Below are positions 1 to 11,416 of a stretch of DNA of 30,970 bases, in pieces (positions within the stretch are counted from its first letter, which is position 1; each line of letters begins with the position of its first letter). Source of the stretch: Rhizophlyctis rosea (taxonomy: Eukaryota; Chytridiomycota; Chytridiomycetes; Rhizophlyctidales; Rhizophlyctidaceae); contig JADGJC010000233.1 of assembly GCA_027596075.1 (NCBI GenBank), positions 36,153 through 67,122 on the forward strand, read 5' to 3'. A program made the translations under genes and the position numbers. The notes under the pieces were generated by a model, which was given only the letters and a program-made list of their open reading frames with translations, searched no databases and was not told where the DNA came from.

Positions 1-25
1 CCCCTTCTCTGCCCCTCCAACTCAC

Positions 26-249
26 CGCCTTCCCATCTCAACCGGCAAACTCTTCCTCCGTCTCCTCCGACCCAACCCCTCAATATCCTCCGCAGAAGCA
101 GACCGAAGCAGCGGGTTCTCCTCGTCATCGTCTGTGAGTGTTTCGTCTGGGTCGTCGTCAATCACAATATCAGGTGGCGGCAGCATAACTGACGACGAAG
201 CCGCTGTTGCCGTGGAAGGGTTGACGTCTTCCTCTATTTGTGGTGGCAT
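26..249 (-). CDS. First exon of an unrecognised gene that leaves the window on the left (partial)
   Basis: An ATG at 249 in an A-rich context (six A before it) opens 74 codons, ending at a strong GTGAGT donor whose first base is 25; the exon ends in phase 2. The peptide is acidic and low in complexity, followed by a basic patch (five Arg and a Lys). It contains EENPLL, which fits the [DE]xxxL[LI] acidic dileucine sorting signal found on the cytosolic N-terminus of many vacuolar or lysosomal membrane proteins. I infer a membrane protein of the endosome/vacuole with a cytosolic N-terminal tail, but nothing after this exon is visible. The direct evidence is only start, composition and donor. Confidence 0.5.
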
Positions 250-782
250 TTTTTTGTGAGTCTGTCAACAGACGGACTATAGGAAAGTCAGGGTGTCGCG
301 CTGGCGGTAAGGTGCTCCCTTTGCACCGATAGCGTACAAGTCCTCAGGGGTCAAGAGTGAGAGTGTACGGGTGCAGAGATATGCTAGCGAGGGCTTCGGT
401 CCTCTATGAGTGGGGTTGGTTGCAGGATACTTAGGTAGTCAAGGACACTCGAGTGATGTGTCAAAAATAGGGCGCAAGGTGGGAAGTACCCACTTGGGCA
501 GCACCCAACAACACGGCGTTGAATTTGAGGTGCTCTGCTTTGTTTACATTCAACTGCGCCCCTGGTCGCGCTTGCTTTTTGTGGCGTGTGACTATGCCAC
601 CAAAGCCCATGTTGCGCCCGGCTGGGAAGGGCTAAAGGACCCTGGCGTGCTGCCCCATGACAGAACTATCGCTCCAGTGGCCATAGCCAGTCAGCGAAAA
701 CAGAAACACATGATCGTGCCACACGTAGACTATTGGCAAATGTGCAACAACAATTGATAATCGTACGTTGGTTTGCCGGAGT
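250..782. other. Intergenic: 5' regions of two divergent genes
   Basis: No convincing coding exon. A 115-codon plus-strand open frame (410-757) has no recognisable motif and no splice partner. The stretch lies upstream of the minus-strand exon at 26-249 and of the tentative plus-strand gene starting near 783, so it would hold both promoters. Confidence 0.4.
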
Positions 783-1619
783 ATGGGCTATTGGGTACGG
801 GAACTATCCTTGGTCAAGACCTTATGCTCCCGTTCCAAACAAGGTATGTTGATTTGCATAAACATTTAAGGTTTATCTTCGTATTTGAATCTAAATCTAA
901 GTGTAAAACTACTTTTCAGGAACTTGCGAGGATGTTAGCAGTTCTGGGAGAGACTGTGATACTGATTCCTGAACGTGGAACCACCAAGCAATGTGCAGCT
1001 GCCATGATGGGATATGAAGAAGAATTTTTAGCCAACCCCGAGTCGGCATCAACCATGGTTTACCATGAGTTGAGAGATTTTGAAGAATCTCGTGATCGTT
1101 GTGATCATCGGTGAGTTTTTTTTTCTTTCAAAAGCATTCTCATTGGTGTCTGTAGCATTCACTGGCATGGACATCTTAGGAAAAAATGGCTGCGTGAGCA
1201 TGTATCTCCACGTCATCACAAGCACTTGCACTGTCAGCCAGCGGATGAGCATTATATTCGAATCAATGATTGTCCAAATAGGGCAGGACAAGGTTCGGTG
1301 GACCATGGCAAGGACCAAAGGAGTGACAATGAACTCAACACATCCATACACAGTTTTTAAAGTGCGCCGCTTGTTCGAATGCAACCATGGCGAAGACTCC
1401 AGCCAATGCTATCCTTTATTCAAGACTGCGGAGAATGACAACGATGAGGATGAACGAGCCACCACTTTGATTGTGGACAGGGACAAAAATTCCGCCTTGA
1501 ATCATAGATATATTCTGTTCTACTATGTAGTCACAAAGGAAGGTAGACCAGAATGGAATGCACCCCTTCAAAGGGGTGGTTACCAGTACGAGAAACCTCT
1601 GGGTTGGCCGGACCAATAG
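783..1619 (+). CDS. Tentative four-exon gene of unknown function
   Basis: I chained exons 783-842, 920-1110, 1156- (or 1180-) 1292 and 1363-1619; the reading frame stays open across all junctions and stops at TAG 1617-1619. The first intron (843-919) has a very good GTATGT donor and TTTTCAG acceptor, the second a GTGAGT donor, and the third a weak GTTCGG donor. Exon 2 encodes a helical, coding-like stretch including MGYEEEFLANPESAS; exon 3 is His/Arg-rich; the C-terminus ends EKPLGWPDQ. An in-frame segment reaches back to about 729, so the start at 783 is only the first ATG. I recognise no family. It could be a decayed gene or a mobile-element fragment. Confidence 0.4.
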
Positions 1620-1908
1620 GTAGAAGAAGCCGGCATGTAGATGATGGCGCGAGTTGAGCCCCGCGCAGCATGTAACCCATATGTAGCAATACAGACTAAT
1701 ATGCTAAGAAGCAAACACTCAAATTCAGTAGACGCGAAAGTGGAGGTAGGGTGTGTAATGGCGCCGCCGACATCAAACGTCAGCAGCTCACCTAAACAAA
1801 TCGGCAGCCCCGCCGGGTTATCGGAATGCAGCAGTCATTGACTAGCCATTTTCCTTGGTGACATGAGCACGAGACGGGCAAAAAGGAATGGGACAGCGAG
1901 AGTACTAG

Positions 1909-2142
1909 CGCCGACGTACGGACGGGGCTCATCATGGCAAGTACAGCAAGTCTGACTTTTCGTGGACGATCGCCAACAATGGGGTGTTCTTTCGAAAGGA
2001 AATCCCTGGTAGAAAGTTTGATGTGGCGGAGTGTCCAATTTGCTTCTACAGACTCGAAGTGTCGAAAGCCGAGCTTCAACATTTCTGGCACCGGAGACGA
2101 AGCTTGGCTGTTCCAAAAAAAAAGATGTCTATGCGAAAGTAG
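1909..2142 (+). CDS. Coding-like exon with a CxxC motif, possibly a terminal exon (fragment)
   Basis: A 77-codon open frame begins right after a possible acceptor (TACTAG, 1903-1908) and ends at TAG 2140-2142. The peptide reads like real protein and contains FDVAECPICFYRLEV, with a CxxC pair that could bind zinc. The local pattern D-x-A-x-C-x2-C-F-x2-L-E resembles the core of a BIR (survivin-like) domain, but the later His and Cys ligands of a BIR are not at the usual spacing, so I do not call it one. The C-terminus is very basic. No start codon or upstream exon could be joined with confidence. It may be the last exon of the gene ending at 1619, or a relic. Confidence 0.3.
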   Translation, partial: RRRTDGAHHGKYSKSDFSWTIANNGVFFRKEIPGRKFDVAECPICFYRLEVSKAELQHFWHRRRSLAVPKKKMSMRK

Positions 2143-3699
2143 AATGACTCAAGAAGTGACGGGGGTGACCGCCCCTGGGATGTACATGAAGGCAGGAGTT
2201 TGGAGGCTTGAGGAGGCGGTGTGTAGTGAAGGAATGCTCGAGACAAGTAGTGGATATATCCGCAAATTGGGATTGCCGCTGAAAATACGAGACATTGTTA
2301 GCAACGTGTAAACCTCGAAAAAACCTCAGGATGAAGCCGGCGTAAGCCGAAAAAGTGAAATTTCATTCGGCAAGTTTAATCAACCAGCCGATACGAGCAT
2401 ACATCTTGTGAGCCCGGCGCTGCTGGGATGGTAGAAGTGATATCACAATTGGGGGTGGATGATCGTGGGGCGCTCAGGTGATGGTCAAGCAATCGTGCCT
2501 TTCATTTTGGGAGCGCGAGACCATACCATCTCAATAGATTCGAAAAAGCAAAGAAAAGAAACACTTTCGGGACTCGGAACTGAGAATTGCAACAGCATGC
2601 CAAATGTCTGTTCGAGTTGATGCTACATGAGTACATGAGTGTCATCGAGTGAGCGATACAATACTAAAACGTGCATCATTCTTGCAGGTTGATGAGATCC
2701 GGGGAAGTGAGATGTAGCTGCGGATGGATATTAATTGAATTCCGTAGCGCCAAAAAAAGGAGTAAAAGGTATTGACGCCACCACACGGGTCGTGTACACG
2801 CGTTTGGAGCGGTTTACACAGACGTCACCAAGGTGTACTCTCAGGGGATGGACTGCGTATATTCCGCATGTACAGGGAGTGCTATTTGCACTGGATGCTA
2901 AACATCATCTAGAAAGAAAGTACGAAAAAAAACACGGACATAGTGTCGCCACGGTGACAGAGTGCAGGTCTCGCTGCGAAATGTATAGAAACAACATGAG
3001 TTTCCAAAACAAACGTACATTGCATTTGGGAGGCGCGCTGGCGCACAGTTAGGTGTGATGCACGATGTGTGTGATTTAATGGGGCAAAAAAAAAAGCGGC
3101 GAGACAAGTCATTCGGCATGGAGGTGTTATGGTTGCATCGGTCGCGTTCCTCCCTTTCATGATTTGTCTGTAAATTCTTTGATACTTACAAGATTAATGG
3201 TACCATGCGACCGAATCGTGCCTATCAACCGCCCGAAACATGCATGTACACTCTTCCCCAGCAAAAAAACCTTCGGTCTGCCAAGAAGAATTTGAGCGTG
3301 TTTCCTGCCACTCGGAACCAATCCGTTCATGTTCCCTCCCACCCATTTCCCCATTGAATCGACTTTTTTCCCTACCCTTTGTCGCATTGCAACCCCACGA
3401 ACCGTCCAGAAACGAACAGGAAAACACACACACACAAGAAAAAAAAATCCCACCCAAGAGAGCCAGGACTTTGCTCACGGATATTCGATCCAACGATCAT
3501 TATTTGGGTTCGGTCTTCACAACCCTACGAAACAATCGACGAACTACCTACAAGGAAAAGAAAACAAGTACGACCTAATTACCAATGAACTAACACATTA
3601 TACTAAGAACATGAACAACTGCACAAAAGAAAAAATTTACACATAAAAAACAACCGTCCCCATCCCCATCAAAACCTACTTCGCACCTCCTCACCTCCC
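2143..3699. other. Intergenic, no supportable gene
   Basis: Several overlapping short frames occur on both strands but none shows motifs or matched splice signals. Low-complexity features include a poly-A tract near 3082-3092 and a (CA)n run near 3426-3437. The A/C-rich stretch just below 3700 would be the 3' untranslated region of the copper ATPase. Confidence 0.5.
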
Positions 3700-6600
3700 T
3701 CACTTCCTCCTCCCCTCCCTAGGCGCCCTATAAACCCTCAACAACAACGAACTACCCACAACACAAACACTACTAGCCGCCATCGCCAACCCTGCCATCC
3801 ACGGCGCAAGCGCAATCCTATCCCCACCCGTCGGAACCCAATAAAACACACCCGCAGCAATCGGAACACCCACAAGGTTATACGCAAACGCCCAAAACAG
3901 GTTTTGTTTGATTCGACGGAAGGTCTTACGGGAGAGGTCGAGGAGGATTAGGACGTCGCGGAGGTCGGATTTTACCAAGACGGCTTGAGCGGATTCGATG
4001 GCGACGTCTGAGCCGGCGCCGATGGCGATTCCTACATCGGATTGGGCTAGCGCGACGGAATCGTTTATACCGTCGCCCGTCATGGCGACACGTCCACGTC
4101 TCGACCCCGATTTCTTAGCTACAGTTTGGAGATACCTGACCTTCTCCGCCTTCTCACCCGGCAAAACCTGCGCCAACACGTTCTCTTCCTTAATTCCAAC
4201 TTCCCTCGCTACCGCTAGAGCCGTTTTGCGGTTGTCGCCCGTGATCATCCATACGTCTATTCCGCGTTTTCGGAGGGCGGAGACAACGGAGGGAGCTTCG
4301 GTACGGATACTGTCTGCGACGGCTAAGACGGCTAGAATTCTTCCACCGGTTGTGGATTCGGCGGAGCGGATACCGACCCAAACGACACTACGTCCCTCAT
4401 CCTGCCATCCACCAACAACATCTTCAATCATCTTCTCTTCTTCCTCGTCTTGAGCTTCGCATCCGTTTTCCCGCACCCACCGCTCACTACCCACAAAAGC
4501 GGTCCAAACTTCTTCGTTCTTACCACCACCACCACCACCACCCCTCACAACAGCCGCAAGACCCTTCCCAGCCGTCTCCCCAACCTCCCCAACATCCACT
4601 CCCCCTTCCTTCCCCTCCCCACCTCCCCCCTTCCCCACCGCAAACCCGCCAACAGCCTTTGCCAAAGGATGATCACTAGCCCCCTCAACCTTCCCCACCA
4701 AACTCCACAACGCCCCTTCCCCGTTCACCGGTCCCACCCCTCCCTCCTTAACTCCACCCGCAACCCACGACCCAACAACACTTGGAACCCCAACCGTCAA
4801 CGTCCCCGTCTTATCAAACGCCAAACTCGTAACCCCACTCCCCATCTCCAACGCCGCGCCCCCACCCTTAACAAGCACCCCAAACCGCGCCGCAACACCC
4901 GTCCCAACCATCACCGCCGTCGGTGTCGCTAGTCCCAGCGAGCAAGGACATGCGATTACAAGTACAGCAATCGCGAAATCAAGACAGAACGCGATTTTAG
5001 GCTTCGTATGTGGTATCCAATCGTGTGGTACTTTATCCGTGAAGACGATGCCGCACCAAACCGCCAACGTCCCAACCGCCAGCGCTATAATGATAGGTAC
5101 GAAGTATCTACTAATACGATCAGCAACAGCCTGTATAGGCGCCCTGGACGTCTGCGCATCCTCCACCATCCTCACAATCCGACTCAACGCAGTCTCACTG
5201 CCCACCTTCAACGCCTTCACAAACGTCACATTCCGCCCATTGACCGTACCCCCCATCACCTCACTCCCAACATCCTTCCGCACCGGAATCGCCTCCCCAG
5301 TCAACATACTCTCATCAACATACGTGCTACCTTGGATGATGACACCGTCACAGGGGAATCGGCCCCCAACGGTGACTTTGAGGACATCACCGACTTGGAC
5401 GAGTCCGATATCGATTTCCTGTTCGGATGTGACGAGGGTGGGATCGACGGGGTTGAGTGTGACGAGTGTAGCGGTGTCGGGGGTGAGTTCTATTAACCGC
5501 GTGATCGCTTCGGAGGTTTTACCCTTAGCGTATGCTTCGAGGTATTTACCCAAAAGTATAAACGCAATAAGATAAACACTCGTCTCGAAAAAAACGTAAC
5601 TGTGTTCGTGGGTGATTATACCGAATATGATGGCGTAGACACTGTAGAAGTACGCCGCGCTAGTCCCCAAACAAACCAACACGTCCATATTCGCACTCTT
5701 AGTATACCGTAAACACTTCCACGTCCCTCTATAAAACCGGAATCCCAACCAGAATTGTACAGGGGTAGCAAGGATCCAGGATATGAGTGCTTCGTATGAT
5801 AGTCCGGGCACGATTTCCGTCATAATCCACATCCTAGCAGGATTTTCTTCCGGCACCATCATCATCAACACCATCGATACGACAAAGATGGGAATAGCGA
5901 ACGCGATGGCGAAGAGGAGGTGGATCCTGTTGTGACGGAGCTCCGCTTCTTCGCGGCGTTTCGTGATGGTGTCTAATGATGATGTTGGAGCCAGACCGGA
6001 CGTAAACCCAATATCCTCAATATGGTTGATCAAATCCCTCGTGCCAATTACTGCCGGGTCGTGTTTAACTGCCGCTTGCCCCGTGATGAGGTTGACGGCG
6101 ACGGAGTGGACGCCGGGTAAGGACGAGACGGCGGATTCGACGCTGGAGACGCAGGAAGCACATGTCATGCCTCCTACGAGGAGACGGGAGGTTGTGAGAG
6201 TTGGTTCGGGGTGGTTGGTGATGATTTCGAGGTTAGTGTCTGGATCAGATGGTTTGGGTGTGGGACGGACGGGTTCCGAGTCGACGGCTAGGACTTCGAA
6301 GCCGGTATCGTCGATTCGTTCGGCGATTTGGTCTGCTGTGAGTTTTGAGGGGTCGTGTTTGAGGATTGCGCGCTGTTGGGGGAGGAGGGTGACTACTACG
6401 CTTTCGGGATCGACGCCTTCGAGGTTTTTTAGTTGGGATTCGAGGGTCACGACGCAGGATGCACAGGTCATGCCGTGGATTGTGACGCTGGTTTTGAGTT
6501 GGGCGGGTTCGGATGGGACGGCTGAAATGCGTTTTTTGTAGGAGAAGAAGCTGTCCATTGTTCGTCGCTTTTCGTCGACGAATTTGGTGGCGTCTATTAC

Positions 6601-7278
6601 TTCTACGGAGCGGTAGCCTCGTTTAAGGAGAACGTCACGGCAGCGTTTGGCGACGTCAGGGGAGAATGCGGATTTGAAGTGGACGTCCATATAAATTGCG
6701 TCCGCCTCTGGTTCAATTACATCCTCCGATACTGTTACACCGCGAACGAGGTCCACCTCAAAGGCAAGCGTCCTCCCTACATCCCCTACAGCGCATTGTC
6801 GTCCAAATGCACAACGGGCTTGCGCTTGGGAGTCGGTGATGGATTCTGGGAGGAACGGGGATGTGGGACCTGTTACAGAGTTGGATGGGAGACCAATGCG
6901 GAGGCAAACGGAGCGTGGGGATTTGGCGAGTTGTAGCACTTTGGTGGGAACAAGGGCTTTGCAGGTGCAGTCTGTGCAGGAACATGTTATGCAGGATGTG
7001 CAAGCCATGGAGGGGTTGGAGGTGTGGTGGAGTTCGCCTTCGGAGTTTACTAACGTGGTGTTGGAGTTGTATGAATTGGGTATAGGCTTGCAACCGCAGC
7101 TAGTGGCGTGGAGAGAGTTGTGTAAGTGGCCTGTGCGTTCACACACAATGCTCATGGGCATTCGGACATACCAAGACTGTTCAGAATTTCCTCCTCCAAT
7201 GTCGCCCGAGCAACAACAAACATCGACAGCGTCACCCAGTGGACTTTTGGACGTGGGTGCGCAGCAATCACCCGCCAT
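3700..7278 (-). CDS. Copper-transporting P1B-type ATPase with Cys-rich N-terminus
   Basis: A heavy-metal P-type ATPase that pumps Cu(I) across a membrane using ATP. The start is the ATG at 7278 (A at -3, G at +4), giving 1192 residues in one exon. The N-terminus carries CCC (residues 21-23) and a metallothionein-like cluster, ACTSCITCSCTDCTCK (92-107), then two HMA domains with GMTCASC (Cys pairs 272/275 and 373/376). The core shows TGE (660-662), the membrane CPC ion motif (777-779), DKTGT with the phosphorylated Asp822, SDHP (868-871), TGDN (1013) and GDGIND (1068-1073); hydrophobic segments fit eight transmembrane helices. Gly-rich inserts interrupt the nucleotide-binding domain. Both Golgi CCC2-type loaders and plasma-membrane CrpA/CRP1-type exporters are possible; the Cys-rich tail favours export or detoxification (inference). 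No intron, unlike its neighbours. Confidence 0.97.
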   Translation of the reverse strand: MAGDCCAPTSKSPLGDAVDVCCCSGDIGGGNSEQSWYVRMPMSIVCERTGHLHNSLHATSCGCKPIPNSYNSNTTLVNSEGELHHTSNPSMACTSCITCSCTDCTCKALVPTKVLQLAKSPRSVCLRIGLPSNSVTGPTSPFLPESITDSQAQARCAFGRQCAVGDVGRTLAFEVDLVRGVTVSEDVIEPEADAIYMDVHFKSAFSPDVAKRCRDVLLKRGYRSVEVIDATKFVDEKRRTMDSFFSYKKRISAVPSEPAQLKTSVTIHGMTCASCVVTLESQLKNLEGVDPESVVVTLLPQQRAILKHDPSKLTADQIAERIDDTGFEVLAVDSEPVRPTPKPSDPDTNLEIITNHPEPTLTTSRLLVGGMTCASCVSSVESAVSSLPGVHSVAVNLITGQAAVKHDPAVIGTRDLINHIEDIGFTSGLAPTSSLDTITKRREEAELRHNRIHLLFAIAFAIPIFVVSMVLMMMVPEENPARMWIMTEIVPGLSYEALISWILATPVQFWLGFRFYRGTWKCLRYTKSANMDVLVCLGTSAAYFYSVYAIIFGIITHEHSYVFFETSVYLIAFILLGKYLEAYAKGKTSEAITRLIELTPDTATLVTLNPVDPTLVTSEQEIDIGLVQVGDVLKVTVGGRFPCDGVIIQGSTYVDESMLTGEAIPVRKDVGSEVMGGTVNGRNVTFVKALKVGSETALSRIVRMVEDAQTSRAPIQAVADRISRYFVPIIIALAVGTLAVWCGIVFTDKVPHDWIPHTKPKIAFCLDFAIAVLVIACPCSLGLATPTAVMVGTGVAARFGVLVKGGGAALEMGSGVTSLAFDKTGTLTVGVPSVVGSWVAGGVKEGGVGPVNGEGALWSLVGKVEGASDHPLAKAVGGFAVGKGGGGEGKEGGVDVGEVGETAGKGLAAVVRGGGGGGGKNEEVWTAFVGSERWVRENGCEAQDEEEEKMIEDVVGGWQDEGRSVVWVGIRSAESTTGGRILAVLAVADSIRTEAPSVVSALRKRGIDVWMITGDNRKTALAVAREVGIKEENVLAQVLPGEKAEKVRYLQTVAKKSGSRRGRVAMTGDGINDSVALAQSDVGIAIGAGSDVAIESAQAVLVKSDLRDVLILLDLSRKTFRRIKQNLFWAFAYNLVGVPIAAGVFYWVPTGGDRIALAPWMAGLAMAASSVCVVGSSLLLRVYRAPREGRRK

Positions 7279-7371
7279 AGTGTAGGTATGTATGAGTGGT
7301 ATCAAGTGGGTGGTTCAGATTTGCTTTCGTAAGAGATTGCGGTTTGGGTAAATTGAGGACGACGGCGCCCG

Positions 7372-7380
7372 ATATAAATA
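7372..7380 (-). promoter_or_regulatory. TATA-like element upstream of the copper ATPase
   Basis: On the minus strand the segment reads TATTTATAT, about 95 bp before the ATG at 7278. Position and sequence fit a TATA box, but AT-rich matches occur by chance and no transcript start is known. Confidence 0.25.
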
Positions 7381-10300
7381 CGCCAGTCCGTAACTTGGGA
7401 TAGTAGCGGAGCAAAAGCGGAGCGTTTCACGCCCACTTCACTTTGTTCCACCTGCTTAGTAAAGGTACGCCGTGGGATTTACTTGAACGTTCCAGATGTG
7501 TTTGAATGCAGACATAACAAGCGAGCGAAACCCGAGCACCCACACCATAATATGATAATACCTACCTGTATCTGCTAAGTGCATCGTCCGTGTCATGCGA
7601 CCGTGTCTTTCCTCCACAAAAAGTCAAATCAAATCTCTCCTCGCCGCCCCCCCCTCCCTCGTTTCAAATTGGATGTTGTGTCACCCTGTACCGGTTGTTT
7701 GTGGAGAGCATAAAAACCGCGCATTTGTATTGGATGATGATCACAATGTGACACGGACCCAAAGCAAAGCGGCTCCGATATGGGGACACAGACGAGAGAC
7801 ATTTGCTCTTTGTCGAAAACACTGATGACATCACTGATAGATGACAAATATAGGGTGATGGTTTGGGGTTTCCAACCGCAGCCGAATCAACACCCCCCGT
7901 CGGTCAGGTGAGCCTGTACGTTTGTTTCGAAATAGAAAAAGTTTTGCTTTGAAGCAACAAGAATCCCCTTTTTACTGCTTTCAGGAATGCATTCAAGTCT
8001 CGCAGACCATTCGCTATCCTGTTGCCATCGCCAATGTCGTGTGGGAAGCGCCGCAGTCACAACCTCTCAACTCTCTTAGCGAATCTCACCTCCTCATGTG
8101 TGTTGACAATTATGTCTTTGCACATCCCCGGCGGAAAGGAACTTTCCCTATCACGCAAACCATATAGCCACTCTTTGCTTGACAGGTCCTCAGCGTGTTG
8201 ACTCCTGAAGAAGACTGAATCTGGATTCGGGTGTCTTGTTGGTGCACGACCTGCATGATTTACCTCAAACTCATGGTTTTCTTTTCTACTCAAATTTCCT
8301 CTCAGCAATAACCTTGGAATTGGTTCCTTGACTCTGTGCCATGCCATTTGTTTTGGGTATTTCGTTCTTTAGGGTAAAAAATACAAATTAAATTTTCCGT
8401 TTGTCCTCATCACATGACAAGTAATCTTGCTCCAAGCTGATGTTGTCCGATAGTAGGATGTACACTCTGGTCTGTTGTTCATCATTTTGTTGGCTTGTGC
8501 AAAGCGGAGGGGCGTCTTTGGCGCTCTCTGGCTGCGAATGAGTGCACGATGCATAATCAATCATTCTGTCAGTTCACGAAGATTTTGATACATGGATGGA
8601 TGGGGTGCGCTGTTCTGGATCTCATTCTCCCGGACCTTCCATGTGTTTCCGATTTGCCCGTTGCAGGAGACACTTCATCATGCAGAACCGTCTGGAACAC
8701 ATTCAATATAGAATCCAATTGATGTGTCTTCAAAAGCATCTCTCAAGCTACATGGTACGGATTCATCTGTTATTTTTCCTCCTTGCGTCGTGGTCAAAGC
8801 GATGCACTAAACACTGTTTAATATAAGTTCATGTCTGCATGAACGAGAGTTCGTACTTGTAACGTCCTTCCTGCAATTGGGGCAGTAATGAAGCCCTACA
8901 TGATATCTCCAGGTGTTTCCCCTGCATTTTTGTTTTTCCTTGTTTCCAACCCCACGCGAATGCATTCTGGCAATGTTACAGATGGGAAGCTCGCATCCGA
9001 ATGGGTGGATTGCCCGCAACGACATAGATGTGCGCAATTGAGCATTCCAGACCCGATGCAATTCTCCCGGCGGCACTGCGGGTGGACTGTACGTAGCGTA
9101 ATCCTATGTGCAGAATAGTTAGTCTCCACGGGTGTGCTACATTTTCAATCGACTGCTGGATTTACTACAAGGCGTTGGAACATCCGCTATCGCCTGTGTA
9201 TTCGCAGGTCGATGGCGTCTTTTTGCTGGCGTCTTTTTACACATCGATGGATGCGAACATTGGGATTTGTCAGCATCTCTTCCCTCCTTCCCCCTCTCAC
9301 GGAGACCCCTTTATCCTGCCCGTGGATGCACTCATAGCTACACGACTAGAAACACCGACATCGACATGCTCGTGGGTTCAAGACACATTGTCCGGCACCA
9401 CCGCCTTCGTCATCCTGGTCCCAACTTAATCACGAAATATTGAAAAAAAGAAGTCAGTGTACTGCGGCTGCATATCAAACTTGCGATGGGGGGCAATATC
9501 AACTTCCATCGAAACTTGATCACGGGTACATATTGCGCCCAAAAGACGAAACACATGGACTGGCATGCAAGCTGTCTGTCGACTCTCGAGTGCTCCGAGC
9601 ATGGAACATCCAAACTATCCAACTCCAAGAGCGCACGGGGTTAAACCATCTATGTCGATTTCCCAATTTAAGTTATTTACAAACGTTCATCATATCAATC
9701 TCAGCAAGGGGTGGAGATGATGCGGCTACCGATTGAATGCACGGGATGTATGACGCATTGGCGATTTGGCGATCTTGCTTCACCCATCACCTCCACTCTA
9801 CATCACGGTCGTTCATACCCATATCAAGGTGCCACATTATCCAGTCAAAAAAAGGTAAATCCAAGATATGACAAAATGCGGGGAAGAATGATGGCATGTT
9901 CCAAACTCTCCCCTGCGGGTCCCTATACCTGCTCCGCACTACATTGATTCTCAATATCCACCGGCACCTGAAAAACATAATTACATCAAGTCAGCCACGT
10001 TTGGTCTGAAACCAAATCAAGAAGCGCAACCAAACACAAACCAGGGCACGATGGCCGACTTTTCGGGACGCCTGCCAATCCCACACGCCACGGAGAGGGC
10101 GAATTTGGAATTTTGAACGCACCTAACAACCAGTTCCGTCGGTGAAGGGGTAGAGAACAGATTGAGACTGTTTGAGGCAATCATGATCCGGTCAATTACT
10201 GATGTCATCTAGTTTCCAATGCCGCTTCAGTTTCGTCTACGCAATCTAAAGCCACGCAAACCACCATTGAACAAAACAGAGGTGGAGAGCTCGGAGCGCG

Positions 10301-11416
10301 CCGACGAAAAGTAACAAGCCTGCTAAGTGCAGCAGAAGAGTTTTCCATTAACGCATAATAGCGTCATACCCATACCATTTTTGGCAATCCAAGAGCACAC
10401 TCCTATGGAGAAGACTATAATACAGAAAAGCTGTCAAAAGAAGGTCCTCATCAAAGTCACCATTTGTTATTGTGAATAGTACACCTGCGGGAATGTCATG
10501 TGCTATTACACATGAAGGTGACAACAAAGGAAAAGAGAGAGAGTCCTAACTTTATGACCTGCGTGGTGCCGTTTGATCCAATGCAGTGCCTCCAAGCAAC
10601 AGGGCGAAGTCCTCCCTATGCGGAATATTGTCCCGCAGGCCTCATCTTGCGTAAAGAGTCAGCGCTGCGTTCACCCGATACCATTGGTCGACTCCATTGT
10701 TGATATGATTCAAGTATCCTGATATCATAGCTCCTTTGAGTGCTCCTAATAAAGAACGATCATTGGTTCACAGATGGCGTCGAACACTCTACCACGTCTC
10801 TGAAGTACCTGGTAGACTGCATGCCGCAGATGTAATGTGCATTTTTCCTTCAATGGCCGCAGATTGTCAATGAACAGTCCATGAACGTACGCATATTGAT
10901 CACGTTGATGAATCTCATCGACTGTTCGCGCCATCCCAGATGTCTGTCATCCCAAAATACCCGCATGGTTTTTTTGATGTTCCACGGGAAAAAGTAAATC
11001 AGCGTGATGCAACGATACACTTTCACGTAGTGGACGACCAAGGTGGAATCAGTCTCTTCGAAGTGTTTCAAACCCCTTTGGCGTGACCCCAAGCATCTGG
11101 AGTGGATAAAAGGGTTCCCTCAGCACCATATCCACAAATCCAACGACAATGTATGCAGCAAGAAGCAACTCACACCTCAACTGGGCACGGACTTGGTCAT
11201 GGCTCAGCGATTCCGAAGAAGCCATGCCTTCCATTGTTGCATTTGGGTCGTGATTATCACGAATGATATTCTTCATTTGACTTGAACACTACAGATGGTC
11301 GGGATAGATATAAACTTGTGAGAGGTCATGACATATGCAAAGCCAGTAGGCGCCTTTCTTTGCACGATTTTGGTTTTTGCAGTAACTGCACGACCCAATA
11401 TCAACCTGACGCATGC
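7381..11416. other. Long stretch without a supportable gene
   Basis: No family motif seen on either strand. Isolated coding-like pieces exist: a plus-strand exon candidate after a good CTGCTTTCAG acceptor near 7973-7982, a plus-strand frame around 9530-9640, and a minus-strand frame starting with ATG at 11276 that continues in shifted frames down to about 10746. In the last case a GTGAGT donor (first base near 11189) joins the first frame to a second one, giving a possible two-exon peptide ending near 10850. None could be completed into a gene. The region may hold decayed genes or lineage-specific genes with many introns. Confidence 0.4.

Noticed and set aside
3240..3646. Three overlapping plus-strand frames near a (CA)n tract
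   Set aside because: Low-complexity A/C-rich sequence without motifs, in the expected 3' flank of the ATPase.
4450..4932. Plus-strand frame rich in Pro, His and Arg
   Set aside because: Mirror of Gly-rich coding sequence of the copper ATPase; composition artefact.
7279..7305. Nine-codon N-terminal extension of the copper ATPase
   Set aside because: It would start at TTG; the ATG at 7278 has a good context and a coherent Cys-rich N-terminus.
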